Assembly (NCBI GenBank): GCA_965217205.1
Contig: OZ244254.1
Coordinates: 1,860,001-1,924,000, forward strand
DNA length: 64,000 nt
From: Maricaulis sp947259345
Lineage (GTDB): Bacteria; Pseudomonadota; Alphaproteobacteria; Caulobacterales; Maricaulaceae
Direction: 5' to 3'
Part shown: piece after piece, positions 51,798-60,857 of the stretch
Numbering within the stretch: position 1 is the first letter of the stretch
Layout: each line of letters begins with the position of its first letter
The notes under the pieces: generated by a model
Database searches by the model: none
What the model saw: the letters and a program-made list of their open reading frames with translations, nothing else
Told to the model about the DNA's origin: nothing
Made by a program: the position numbers and the translations under genes

Positions 51798-52152
51798 GCC
51801 CGGAACGCACGTGGATAAGGCCTCCCCCGCCCGGCGTGGGGAGGCCTGACCCGTGAGCGCCGGACCAGGACGTGCCTGCCAACCCTTGCCCGGGGCCCGT
51901 GCCCAATCGGCGTCTGACAGCTGACTCCCGGCCTGTGGATCCAGCGCGCCTGCGCGCAGGGCTGTCCATACATCGCTTGTCAGCCAGCAGGCCGTATCCG
52001 GTTCTTCAGCTCAAGGGTGAAACCGCGACGCGGCGCGTAAGCGCCTTTGACCTGAAGAAGCGGATACGGCGAGATCTCGACAAGCGGTCTACAGGGTGGT
52101 TTGCGCTGTAGGCGCGGGATGGGCCACTGGGGGCACCAAACTTCCCTCGCCC
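51798..52152. other. 355-base gap holding a large palindrome
   Basis: No gene is supported between the VOC gene and tdk. The only structure is the long inverted repeat at 51974-52086, listed separately. Confidence 0.6.
51974..52086. repeat. Long imperfect palindrome
   Basis: CGCTTGTC (51974-51981) pairs with GACAAGCG (52079-52086). Inside, GCCGTATCCGGTTCTTCAGC (from 51991) pairs with the stretch ending GCGGATACGGC at 52070, for roughly 27 bp with three or four mismatches. Transcribed, it would fold into one tall hairpin with a GC-rich cap. Confidence 0.7.
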
Positions 52153-52737
52153 CTACCCCGCCAGCGCCTCAAAGAAATGCTTGCGGCAGAGCGAGACGTA
52201 ATCCGACTTCTCCACCGCCACCTGCTCGCCCTCGGCAATGGCGCTTCCGTCCGCCTGGCGGCGCAGATTCATGGTCGCCTTGCGGCCGCAATGGCAGATG
52301 GTGCGCACTTCGCGCAAATGGTCGGCGAGGGCCAGGAGTTCGGCCGAGCCGGGAAAGAGCGCGCCGCGAAAATCCGTGCGCAAGCCATAGCACAGGACGG
52401 GCAGGCCGAGCTGGTCAACGACGCGGGCCAGGGCGCGGACCTGGTCGGCGGTGAGGAATTGCGCTTCGTCGAAGAAGATGGCGCCCAGCGGGCCTTCGCC
52501 CTGGCGGGTGGCGATGGCGGTGAAGAGGTCGGTCTCCTCACCGAAGATATGCGCCGGTGCGTGCAGGCCGATCCGCGACTCGATAGCGCCCATGCTGGCA
52601 TTCGGCGTGTCGGCATGATGGGCGGAAGTCCACAACATGACCTCCATCCCCCGCTCGCCGTAATTATGGGCCGCCTGCAGCAGGATGGCCGACTTGCCGG
52701 CATTCATCGCGGAATAGGTGAAGTAGAGCTTGGACAT
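52153..52737 (-). CDS. tdk: Thymidine kinase
   Basis: A 194-residue type II thymidine kinase. The P-loop is SAMNAGKSAILL at residues 9-20, the metal/base site is FFDEAQFL, the lasso region contains CYGLRTDFRGALFPGS, and the zinc site uses CHCGRKATMN and a downstream SLCRKHF. It phosphorylates salvaged thymidine to dTMP. The genome also carries thyA 5 kb away, so both routes are present. Confidence 0.96.
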   Translation of the reverse strand: MSKLYFTYSAMNAGKSAILLQAAHNYGERGMEVMLWTSAHHADTPNASMGAIESRIGLHAPAHIFGEETDLFTAIATRQGEGPLGAIFFDEAQFLTADQVRALARVVDQLGLPVLCYGLRTDFRGALFPGSAELLALADHLREVRTICHCGRKATMNLRRQADGSAIAEGEQVAVEKSDYVSLCRKHFFEALAG

Positions 52738-52780
52738 GGCGCTTTGCTAGCGCGATTCCGGGCCGCGCAAATCGGCTCTG

Positions 52781-53212
52781 TCAGGTCGCGGATCTGCGCA
52801 CGCGAAGCATGGCCAGCCAGACCAGCACGGACAGATCGAACAAATTTGTGACCAGATCAGCGATGACCGTCCACCGCGTCGCCGCCACATCCGGCAGGAA
52901 GACCGAGGTATAGGCGATCCAGATCGCGGTATCGATCGCAAAGCCACCGGCATAGACAAGCAGGGCCAGATCGGTCCGGCCGCGCCAGATCATCGCGCCG
53001 GCGAGGCCATAGGCGAGGACATAGAGCAGCCAGGGCGCGAGGATCCAGACCGGCCCGGCACGGAAAAAGACCGTCATCTCCGGTCCGGTGGTGACCAGGC
53101 CGGCGACAACCAGCGTCCCGAGCGCCCAGACGCCCAGAGCGTAGACCGCCCGCACCATGATCGCGATGGCGAAGACCGATGACAGGTTGAAGGGATTGGT
53201 TTCACGTCCCAC
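52781..53212 (-). CDS. Hypothetical four-helix membrane protein
   Basis: A 143-residue protein with about four membrane helices. The frame extends to 53404, but GTG 53212 is preferred because AAGGAG stands nine bases before it and the upstream residues look non-coding. The sequence has an aromatic, hydrophobic core (WILAPWLLYVLAYGLAGAMI) and an arginine end. No family is recognised. It is 43 bases upstream of tdk in the same direction. Confidence 0.65.
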   Translation of the reverse strand: MGRETNPFNLSSVFAIAIMVRAVYALGVWALGTLVVAGLVTTGPEMTVFFRAGPVWILAPWLLYVLAYGLAGAMIWRGRTDLALLVYAGGFAIDTAIWIAYTSVFLPDVAATRWTVIADLVTNLFDLSVLVWLAMLRVRRSAT

Positions 53213-53348
53213 GTCTCGATCTCCTTGCGGCTCCCCCTCAAAGATAGAGCCGCGATGGCGCGCGGACCAGAGCGATCCGACGTGCGTTCTCCACGAGCTT
53301 GTTGCGCCCCGGCCAGCTGCCCGCTTAGATGATCCCCGGGGGCCAATC

Positions 53349-54165
53349 ATGACCAGTTCATCTACATCCGGGAGCGATGCCACAATGGCCGAGCGTTGCG
53401 CCAATTGCGGCGCCGCGCTCGACGGGCCCTATTGCGGGCAATGTGGCCAGTCGAGCACGGAAATCCGCCGCCCGATCCTGGTGTTGGCGACGGACACGAT
53501 TGGCGATATTTTCGTTTGGGACGGGCGTTTCCTGTCCACCCTGCGCGCCCTTTTCTCCCGACCGGGCAGTTTGGCGCGCGCCTATGCCGATGGTCAGCGA
53601 GCCCGATGGACGCCCCCGATCCGGCTCTACCTGCTGGTCAGCCTCGCCTTCTTTGCAGCCATGAGCCTGGGCGGGGTGCGGGTGATTGCGGTCAATGCCA
53701 CGCCGACCGGCGACGCGATTCGCAGTCAGGATGCCGCGGCCATCGCCGAACGCCGCGACCTGATCGTGACCGCGCGTGCCACCAATGCGGATCGGCTGGG
53801 CATGCTGGACTGCGGCCGCGGCCCAGGCGCTGGTCCTGATGGTTGTGGCCCTGGCCCTGCTCAACCTTCTGCTCCACCCGCGGCGGACCCTGATCGAGCA
53901 TGTGATCCTGTCGCTGTATTTCTATGCGCTGCTCTTGCCGGGTTATGCCGGCATGCTGCTGATCGGTTATCTGGCGGCCGGGATATCGGCGGCGATCAGC
54001 CTTCCCCTGGCCGTGGCGGCCATCATCGCCGTGGCCGGGCTGATCTGGATATCGGACCGGCAATTCTACGGATCGAGCTGGTATGGCGCCTTGCTGCGGC
54101 TGCCGATCCAGCTGGCCGGATATTCCGCCGCGATCTTCGCCCTGATGTTTCTCCCACTGCTCTGA
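53349..54165 (+). pseudogene. DUF3667 protein gene with frameshift
   Basis: The first frame (from ATG 53349 or 53385) encodes a zinc ribbon CANCGAALDGPYCGQCGQ, then GRFLSTLRALFSRPGSLARA and RWTPPIRLYLLVSLAFFAA, all typical of DUF3667. After about codon 152 (near 53806) it turns into low-complexity Gly/Pro/Arg sequence. The +1 frame from there continues sensibly to 54165 with RRTLIEHVILSLYFYALLLP and further helices. A single-base indel at about 53800-53815 therefore splits it. It may be a real lesion or an assembly error. Confidence 0.7.
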
Positions 54166-54169
54166 CGGC

Positions 54170-55657
54170 TCAGGCCGCCTTGTCACTGAGAGAGTGAGCG
54201 GCCTGCGCGATCTCCTCCGCTGAGCGCTGAAGCTCTTCATTGCCGCGGGCAATGTCTGTGACGGCGTCGGACACCTTGGAGACGTCGGACGCGGCCGCGC
54301 CCATGTTGCGGCTGATATCCTGGGTAACCGCGACCTGCTCCTCGACCGCCGCCGAAATACCTGCCGCGATGTCCTCGATCTGGCCGATGACGCCGCCGAT
54401 CCGGCTGATCGCCTGGACCGCCCCGACCGTGCTGTCCTGGACCGCCGTGATCTGCTTGGTAATATTCCCGATGGCGTTGGCGGTCTGGCCGGCCAGGTTC
54501 TTGACCTCCGAGGCCACGACCGCGAAACCCTTGCCGGCTTCACCCGCGCGGGCCGCTTCGATGGTGGCATTGAGGGCGAGCAGGTTGGTCTGCTCGGCTA
54601 TCGAGTTGATCAGCTCGACCACTTGTCCGATCGATTGCGCCGCGGTCGACAAGGTATCGATCACCGCCGCGGTTTCCTGCGTCTCGGTGACTGCTTGCCG
54701 GGTGACATCGAGAGCGCCGGTAACCTGATGCCCGACTTCCTGGAAGGAGGCTGACAACTCCTCGGCTGCCGCAGCCACGCTCTGCACCATCTGCGCGGCC
54801 TTGCCGGAAGAATTTGAGGCCTCGCCCGTTTTCTGCCCAGCCGATGCGATATTGCGCGTCACGGTTTCCAGACCCCGACCGACCTGCTCGCGCACCTGGT
54901 CACGACGTTGGCTCGCCCTTACCGCTTCGGTAACGTCAACGGCCAGCTTGACCACGCTGACCGGCTTCCCAGCGAGATTGAAGACCGGGTTGTAGGTCGC
55001 CTGCAACCAGACATCACTTCCGTCCTTGCGAATACGGCGGTACTCGCCGGACTGGAATTCGCCGCTCCGCAGGCTGTTCCAGAACTCCTGATAGGCCGGG
55101 GACCTTACGTAATCGGGATGGCAAAACAGGGAATGGTGACGCCCGACCACTTCACCGGCGTCATATCCCAGGGTCTCACCAAAAATCGCGTTTGCCGAGA
55201 GAACATTGCCCTGCAGATCGAAACGAATGAGCGCCTGGGAGCGTTCAATGGCCTCTATGGTACTCTCAAAGGCGAAACGGCGGACCCGGCTCTCGGTGAT
55301 GTCCGAGGCCAGCTTGACCACGCGCTTCACCCGCCCGGCGCTGTCGAGCACCGGATTATAGGTGGCCTGGATCCAGACGGTCTCACCGTCCTTGCGCACA
55401 CGGCGGACTTCCTCTGCGTAGAACTTGCCGGCGCGCAATGCATCCCAAAACTGACTATAGTCGCTGGAGCTTGCATCGCGTTCGGACAGGAACATTCGAT
55501 GATTGCGGCCAATAATCTCGGCGGCGTCATAGCCGAGAACCCGACAAAAATTGTCATTGGCGCCGACGATGGTTCCGTCAGGCTTGAAGCTGATCATTGC
55601 GTAGGATTTGCCAAAAGCGTCCAACACTGCACGGTTTTCAGACCCAAAAAGCCTCAT
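54170..55657 (-). CDS. Soluble chemoreceptor with two PAS domains
   Basis: A 495-residue cytoplasmic methyl-accepting protein with no membrane helix. PAS 1 spans about residues 10-120 (SFKPDGTIVGANDNFCRVLG; RVRKDGETVWIQATYNPV) and PAS 2 about 130-242 (RFDLQGNVLSANAIFGETLG; RKDGSDVWLQATYNPVF). The signalling domain has the tip SIAEQTNLLALNATIEAARA. Such double-PAS receptors (BdlA/Aer-like) sense redox or oxygen through bound flavin or haem. ATG 55657 follows GAGGA. Its 3' end is 4 bases from the DUF3667 gene end. Confidence 0.94.
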   Translation of the reverse strand: MRLFGSENRAVLDAFGKSYAMISFKPDGTIVGANDNFCRVLGYDAAEIIGRNHRMFLSERDASSSDYSQFWDALRAGKFYAEEVRRVRKDGETVWIQATYNPVLDSAGRVKRVVKLASDITESRVRRFAFESTIEAIERSQALIRFDLQGNVLSANAIFGETLGYDAGEVVGRHHSLFCHPDYVRSPAYQEFWNSLRSGEFQSGEYRRIRKDGSDVWLQATYNPVFNLAGKPVSVVKLAVDVTEAVRASQRRDQVREQVGRGLETVTRNIASAGQKTGEASNSSGKAAQMVQSVAAAAEELSASFQEVGHQVTGALDVTRQAVTETQETAAVIDTLSTAAQSIGQVVELINSIAEQTNLLALNATIEAARAGEAGKGFAVVASEVKNLAGQTANAIGNITKQITAVQDSTVGAVQAISRIGGVIGQIEDIAAGISAAVEEQVAVTQDISRNMGAAASDVSKVSDAVTDIARGNEELQRSAEEIAQAAHSLSDKAA

Positions 55658-55977
55658 CGTGAAAATCCTCACTAGGCAGGGCAGGCATTTCGCCCCGCAA
55701 CGCCATCGATAATTTTATTACAAAACGAAAAAAATCCTAAAAATGCGTCAATACATGTAGTTACCAATTTCCAACTATAGACGAAATCTGCTCCATCTCA
55801 GGATGCAAATAATACAGATCAAAACTATTCCGAAAGGCGAAGACCGGAACCTGCACAACCCTGCTGGCGCAAAACCCAGCGTCCCGGCGCCTCCAAAACC
55901 GGCGCGCCCGGACTGCGCCGTCGTGTACCGCTGGGCTTGCCCCTTCAATCCGCCACAGTCCTCACCTATATTGAAGG

Positions 55978-56300
55978 TGTCGGCTTGCCGACTATGGCGA
56001 TAAACGCGCTTGTAATAACCGGACCGGACCCGGGGGCAGTACCCGGCGGCTCCACCATAACTGTTCTGCGTTGGCGGACATGCTTGGGGCCGAAACAGGA
56101 TCGACGGACGGGTAAAGAAGATTGCTTTCGCCGGGGTGAGGCCCCTTACAGGCTCATTTTCAGAGTTGCCAACGACAACTTTGCTGAAGAGGTCGCTCTC
56201 GCTGCGTAATGCGGTGCGAATGACTTCGCTTTAAACTCCTATTCCCTTTAGCCGGAATAGGCGGGGCCCGGAGGCGCCTGGCAACAGAAGCCTCCACTTT
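55978..56300 (+). ncRNA. ssrA: tmRNA, circularly permuted two-piece type
   Basis: The acceptor piece lies first: CCGGGGGCAGTACCCGG forms a T-arm-like hairpin and is followed by CGGCTCCACCA, whose CCA ends at 56057. The coding piece starts at about 56086 with GGGGCCGAAACAGGATCGAC. Its 5' GGGGCCG pairs with CGGCTCC of the acceptor piece, rebuilding the acceptor stem. The tag ANDNFAEEVALAA (56168-56209 with TAA) ends in ALAA, the ClpXP degron. Pseudoknot-like stems follow to about 56300. Exact ends are approximate; a -10-like TATATT lies near 55970. Confidence 0.9.
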
Positions 56301-56443
56301 CACGCGGCCGGACCCGAACCGCGCCACCCCACCTCATGGCTTATAAAATACTATTGCCGGGCCCATTGACTTGCGCGCGAAATATAGTACGCTGACAAAA
56401 CCTTCGGCGCTGGGCCGGTTCTTTCTGTCTGCGAGGTTACGCC

Positions 56444-56917
56444 ATGGCGCACGCTCACCCGCTGATAGACCGACTGGAAAACCACACACTCCTCCTTCGC
56501 TTCGACAGCGATGCGGAATGGGCCGACCTTCTCACCGGTGTGGAACGCTTGTCCGAACACAATACGTCCGGCCGTCCGGTCAATTATCTGCTGGAATTCG
56601 TCGGCACGGCGGCCTTTTCCAACCAGGGCCGCGCGGAGAATATCGCGGAGTTCTTTCTGCAATTCATCCCCGCACGCACGGCCCTTGCGATCGTACGTCC
56701 CGCCGGACTGGCAGAAAGCCCGGGCGCCATGGTGTTCCGGACCCGGCTGGCGGAAGCGGGTTTCCTGACCGGATGTTTCGACACGACCGACGCCGCCCGA
56801 TTCTGGCTCGAATTGCACCCACCACAGTGCGGCGCTACCGCCCGCAATTGCGGACCGGACTGCGCCAACGCGTTCACGACCGCCTGCCCGCCCATCCGTG
56901 CATCGACATCCCGCTGA
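56444..56917 (+). CDS. Hypothetical protein, STAS/SpoIIAA-like fold suspected
   Basis: A 157-residue cytoplasmic protein. The order of elements (VNYLLEFVGTAAFSNQGRAE, then RTALAIVRPAGLAESPGAMV and a final FDTTDAARFWLEL) resembles small STAS or SEC14-type proteins, where a regulatory strand pattern ends with a helix carrying W-L. Two cysteines lie in the C-terminal tail, which looks disordered. GAGG precedes the ATG. It stands between ssrA and sspB; any link to them is unproven. Confidence 0.55.
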   Translation: MAHAHPLIDRLENHTLLLRFDSDAEWADLLTGVERLSEHNTSGRPVNYLLEFVGTAAFSNQGRAENIAEFFLQFIPARTALAIVRPAGLAESPGAMVFRTRLAEAGFLTGCFDTTDAARFWLELHPPQCGATARNCGPDCANAFTTACPPIRASTSR

Positions 56918-57011
56918 CACCGTTGTCTCCATGTGCAATGGCGCAGCCCTTACTCGTTGACCTGCTTGAGGCTTGGAGTACCCTTCCGGACGTATGATGG
57001 GGGAGTATGAC

Positions 57012-57503
57012 ATGGCCAAGGATCTGATGCGCTACGACCTGATGGCGCAGGACGCGCTTCGCGGTGTTGTGCGCCAGGCTCTGCTCAAGGCCCAGGCGCC
57101 GGAAGGCCTGCCCGGTCCGCACCATTTCTACATCACCTTCCGCACCACGGCGCCGGGCGTCGATATCGACCCGACCCTGCTGGAGAAATACCCGGAAGAG
57201 ATGACAATCGTCCTGGAACACCAGTTCTGGGACCTCAATGTCACGGAGACCGGTTTCGAGGTCACGCTCAAATTCTCCGGCGTGCCGAAATATCTCAAAA
57301 TGCCCTATTCCGCGATCTCCCGCTTCCACGACCCAAGCGTCGGCTTTCATCTCCAGTTCGAGCATGAAGGCAGCGAAGACGAGGCCAGCTTCCCGGATGA
57401 TGATCCCAAGCCGAAAAAGGGCAAGACCGGGACCGATAATGGCAGTGCCGACAAGGGCGATGGGGCCCAGGTGGTCAGCCTCGACAGCTTCCGCAAGAAG
57501 TGA
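57012..57503 (+). CDS. sspB: SspB, ClpXP adaptor for ssrA-tagged proteins (alpha type)
   Basis: A 163-residue protein. DLMRYDLMAQDALRGVVRQA and GPHHFYITFRTTAPGVDID match the alpha-type SspB substrate-binding domain, followed by EKYPEEMTIVLEHQFWDLNV and HDPSVGFHLQFE. A charged linker of about 30 residues leads to the C-terminal VVSLDSFRKK, the position of the ClpX-binding tail. It delivers tmRNA-tagged proteins to ClpXP. The ssrA gene itself is 0.7 kb upstream. Its TGA overlaps the GTG start of the next gene. Confidence 0.9.
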   Translation: MAKDLMRYDLMAQDALRGVVRQALLKAQAPEGLPGPHHFYITFRTTAPGVDIDPTLLEKYPEEMTIVLEHQFWDLNVTETGFEVTLKFSGVPKYLKMPYSAISRFHDPSVGFHLQFEHEGSEDEASFPDDDPKPKKGKTGTDNGSADKGDGAQVVSLDSFRKK

Positions 57504-57997
57504 GTGAACCCTCTCATCTGCTGGCACCCGACCTGGCGGGTGGACCGCCACCGGAGCCGCTGAGTGACGGTGACATACGCGACCGACTTTCCCAGCGCGG
57601 CGTGCGCACCAATGTTTCCACCCTTCTCGGCTTCGAACTGATCGATTTTTCGGTCGAAGAGCGCTGGATTGATGCGCGTTTCCATCCCACGCCGCAGCTC
57701 GCCAATCTGCGCGGCAGCGTGCAGGGCGGCATCATCACCGCGATGATGGACGAGGTCATGTCCCTCTCCGTACTGGTCGCTGAACGCTTTACCTGCGGCG
57801 TGCCAACCCTGGAGATCAAGACCAGCTATTTCGATCCGCTGCCGGTGGAGCCCTGCCGCGCCCGCGGCCAGGCCACACGGATCGGCGGACGGGTCGCCTT
57901 CATGGAGGGCACGATCTGGACACCGTCCGGCTCGATCGCGGCGCGCACCAGCGCCACCTGCCAGGTCCGCCGGGTCAAGCCAGCCGCGAAATCGTGA
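57500..57997 (+). CDS. PaaI-type thioesterase (hotdog fold)
   Basis: A 165-residue hotdog protein. NLRGSVQGGIITAMMDEVMS is the long central helix with the catalytic Asp/Glu, and VPTLEIKTSYFDPLP and GQATRIGGRVAFMEGTIW are the flanking strands of the PaaI/YbaW group. It should hydrolyse a CoA thioester, perhaps of an aromatic acid. It starts with GTG overlapping the sspB stop (GTGA) and its end overlaps the GTG of the MFS gene, so the three are co-translated. Confidence 0.87.
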   Translation: MSEPSHLLAPDLAGGPPPEPLSDGDIRDRLSQRGVRTNVSTLLGFELIDFSVEERWIDARFHPTPQLANLRGSVQGGIITAMMDEVMSLSVLVAERFTCGVPTLEIKTSYFDPLPVEPCRARGQATRIGGRVAFMEGTIWTPSGSIAARTSATCQVRRVKPAAKS

Positions 57998-59211
57998 CCC
58001 TCGCACCGGCCCCGACCGGCAAGACAACCGCCCTCATCCTGATCGCGGCCTCACAAGTCCTGGCCCTGTCGATCTGGTTTGCCGGGGCTGCGGCCCTGCC
58101 TGCCCTGATCGCATCCAGCGAGATCGACCCGATCCGCCAGGCGGCCCTGACCAGCAGTGTCCAGCTCGGCTTTGTCATCGGCGCGCTGGCCAGCGCTCTC
58201 ACGGGTCTTGCCGACCGCTTCCCACCGCAACGCCTGTTTGCCGCCGGCGCGATCATTGCCGCGCTGGCCAATCTGCTCGCCCTGCAGCTCGAGCCCGGCG
58301 GGCTCGGCATGATTGCCAGCCGGGCGGTCGCCGGTGGCGCCCTTGCCTTGGTATATCCGGTCGGGATGAAGCTGGCCGCCAGCTGGGCGCGCGGCGATGC
58401 CGGCTTTCTGGTCGGCCTCCTGGTCGGCGCGCTGACCTTGGGCTCGGCCCTGCCCTTTGCCTTCAACCTGGCAGGCGAGGTCAGCGACTGGACCCTGCCC
58501 TTCGCCGCCTCGTCCATCGCCGCGCTCGCCGCCGCCGGACTGATCCTGTTCGCCCGCGGTGGTCCGGGCCTGCGCCCGGCAGCACCTTTCGACCCGGGTG
58601 CGGTCGCACTCGCCTTTCGCGATCCGGCCCTGCGCCTGACCAATCTGGGATATCTCGGTCATATGTGGGAGCTCTATGCGATGTGGGCCTGGATCGGCCC
58701 CTTCGCCCACGCCTATTGGCAGCGCCTGGATGGCAGTGCGCGACTGGGCGATCTCACCGCCTTCGCCGTCGTCGCCAGTGGCGCTCTCGCCTGCCTGGCA
58801 GCCGGACGCCTCGCCGATCGCCTCGGGCGCACCCGCATCACCATGATCGCCCTGGCCATCTCCGGCAGTTGCGCGCTTCTGGTAGGGCCGCTCTTCGGCC
58901 TCTCACCCTGGCTGATGATCCCGGTCCTGATCGTCTGGGGCATGGCGGTGATCGCCGACAGTGCCCAGTTTTCAGCCGCCATCACCGAGCTCGCCCCGCC
59001 CGAGCGCACCGGCACGCTTTTGACCCTGCAGACCGCGATGGGCTTCGCGCTGACCGTCATCATGGTCCAGGCACTGGGCCTGTGGATCGACTGGGTGGGC
59101 TGGAGCTGGGCCTTCGCACCGCTGGCTATCGGCCCGGCAATCGGCGTGTGGGCCATGGCCCGCCTGCGCGCGCGACCGGAAGCGGCCAGACTCGCAGGCG
59201 GTCGCGGCTAG
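57994..59211 (+). CDS. MFS transporter (CynX/NarK-like)
   Basis: A 405-residue 12-helix transporter starting with GTG. The N-terminus ALILIAASQVLALSIWFAGA and the loop LTGLADRFPPQRLFAAGAI match the cyanate/nitrate-like MFS group. The second half has LAAGRLADRLGRTRITMIAL, the mirrored MFS loop motif. Substrate not deducible; a drug or anion exporter are both possible. It overlaps the thioesterase gene by four bases (GTGA). Confidence 0.88.
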   Translation: MTLAPAPTGKTTALILIAASQVLALSIWFAGAAALPALIASSEIDPIRQAALTSSVQLGFVIGALASALTGLADRFPPQRLFAAGAIIAALANLLALQLEPGGLGMIASRAVAGGALALVYPVGMKLAASWARGDAGFLVGLLVGALTLGSALPFAFNLAGEVSDWTLPFAASSIAALAAAGLILFARGGPGLRPAAPFDPGAVALAFRDPALRLTNLGYLGHMWELYAMWAWIGPFAHAYWQRLDGSARLGDLTAFAVVASGALACLAAGRLADRLGRTRITMIALAISGSCALLVGPLFGLSPWLMIPVLIVWGMAVIADSAQFSAAITELAPPERTGTLLTLQTAMGFALTVIMVQALGLWIDWVGWSWAFAPLAIGPAIGVWAMARLRARPEAARLAGGRG

Positions 59212-59223
59212 GCCCAACCGGCG

Positions 59224-59844
59224 TCAATAGGCGCGCGTGGTTGATCCATTGGCAAGCGCGGCGTCGAGGCTGGGCGAAGCCGCATCCACCACCCAGATCT
59301 CGCCGCTCCCGCAATCGAAATCGGCAGCCAGACGGTCCGCCATCTCACGGGCAATCGCATTGGCATTCGGTACGGCGGACGCATCGACATAGCCGATATG
59401 GCAGGAGGTCGGTGTTTCGCCGGCCCGTAACGCCGTGACAATCAGGGTCTCCTGACGCTCCGCATCACCGGTCTCGAACGTCGCCGAGATATAGCGATGG
59501 ATGGTGGCATAGGGCGTACCGGCGAGGCTCACCCGCCATTCGATCACCGTGTGATACTGACCGAAATTGCCGATATAGCCGCCATACTGACCGCGTATAT
59601 CGGGGTCCTGCCGATCGCTGAAACGCGACGACTGACCGTGCTCACCAGAGACGGAATACCAGGTCCAGTCACCCACTCCGTCGCAGGACTGGATATAGCT
59701 GGGCCGCTCATCCTCGGACATCGTTTCCTGTCCCGTGCAGCTGCCGCGCTCATCGGTGTAGGTATAGACAGCGTCCTGCGCCATCGCGATGGCGCCCAGA
59801 CCCAGACCGCTGGCCAGAATGGCCGCCAAACTCATGCGCTTCAT
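59224..59844 (-). CDS. Exported hypothetical protein
   Basis: A 206-residue secreted protein of unknown family. AGGGGGAG precedes ATG 59844, which begins signal peptide MKRMSLAAILASGLGLGAIA with a cleavage site after AMA. The mature protein is beta-rich and has paired cysteines in RGSCTGQETMS, IQSCDGVGDW, TSCHIGYVD and DFDCGSGE, so two disulfides are likely. GDWTWYSVSGEHGQSSRF resembles other short envelope proteins in this lineage. It converges on the MFS gene. Confidence 0.65.
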   Translation of the reverse strand: MKRMSLAAILASGLGLGAIAMAQDAVYTYTDERGSCTGQETMSEDERPSYIQSCDGVGDWTWYSVSGEHGQSSRFSDRQDPDIRGQYGGYIGNFGQYHTVIEWRVSLAGTPYATIHRYISATFETGDAERQETLIVTALRAGETPTSCHIGYVDASAVPNANAIAREMADRLAADFDCGSGEIWVVDAASPSLDAALANGSTTRAY

Positions 59845-59991
59845 CTCAAACTCCCCCTGAAGACCATCAGGAAAGCCTGACAGTGCAGCAAGGGCAAGCC
59901 CCGGATCCGCCATTCCAGCGAAAGCCGCGGGCTGGCCAAGACCGCGGGAATTGTCTTTATGGTGAGAAATTCACTGCCCGGGGAAGACGTC

Positions 59992-60786
59992 ATGATCCTG
60001 CGCCGACTCAAGCGCCACGTATCGGACCAGAACTGGTTTGCCGTCGCCATCGAGTTTCTCATCGTCGTGATCGGTGTCGCCGCCGGCTTCCAGTTGACTG
60101 GCTATTATGACGAGAGCAAACGCCGCTCGATCGAGACGTCCTATCTTGAGGGCATTGCCGACGATTATGCGATTTACCAGGAATTGCTGCTGTGCAGGGT
60201 CGATGGTGAAGCGGCGATTGCGGCGAGCCTGGTTGACCTGATCCATGAGATCGATGGAGCCGAACTGACACCCGCGGAACGTCGCGCGGTCATTTCCAGC
60301 TTGCCCATGAGCCATGTCGTACAGCCCGGGCTGGTCATGGAGGGCAATACGAGCGCGCTGATCGGCGGCGATCTGGTCGCGATGATCAGCGATAGCGTCT
60401 TGCGCGGGCGCATCCTGGCCGCGCAAAGCATCGGAACCGCGTCCGTCGGTTCACTCAACCAGATCGAACGGGCCTATTACACGATTGATCCCATCACACC
60501 CTACACCACGCGACACTGGGATGACTCCATTCGATACTTTGTTGCGACCGATTACGACATCGGCGCGATGCGTCAGGCGCCGGGGCTGCGGGACGCATTG
60601 ATGGACCTCGCCAATCTTCATCAGTCGGCGCGCACAAGCCACCAAATCCTGCTCGACGCCGTCGACGCCGTCCTTGAGCGACTTGTGGACATGGGTGTGC
60701 GCGACGCCCCTCAAGCACCGGCCACTTGTCCTTATGATCTGTCGCTGCGCGACTCCGAGCCTGCACAGTCAAGCAGACCGGAGTAA
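59992..60786 (+). CDS. Membrane-anchored hypothetical protein, DUF6090-like
   Basis: A 264-residue protein with one N-terminal membrane helix (WFAVAIEFLIVVIGVAAGFQ) preceded by a short basic stretch RRLKRHV. This head, with the GYYDE turn after it, is seen in DUF6090-type proteins of marine bacteria. The remainder is a helical extracytoplasmic domain with few cysteines. GGGGAAGAC precedes ATG 59992. Function unknown. Confidence 0.65.
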   Translation: MILRRLKRHVSDQNWFAVAIEFLIVVIGVAAGFQLTGYYDESKRRSIETSYLEGIADDYAIYQELLLCRVDGEAAIAASLVDLIHEIDGAELTPAERRAVISSLPMSHVVQPGLVMEGNTSALIGGDLVAMISDSVLRGRILAAQSIGTASVGSLNQIERAYYTIDPITPYTTRHWDDSIRYFVATDYDIGAMRQAPGLRDALMDLANLHQSARTSHQILLDAVDAVLERLVDMGVRDAPQAPATCPYDLSLRDSEPAQSSRPE

Positions 60787-60857
60787 TAACGCGGTTTCGC
60801 TTGTCATTACGGTTGCAGCAAACCACAATCGGTTGAGGCACAAGGGCGAGGGGCCAC

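Noticed and set aside
50813..52086. Possible CRISPR array or insertion sequence in the repeat-rich zone
   Set aside because: There are inverted repeats only, no regularly spaced direct repeats, no transposase frame and no target-site duplication visible.
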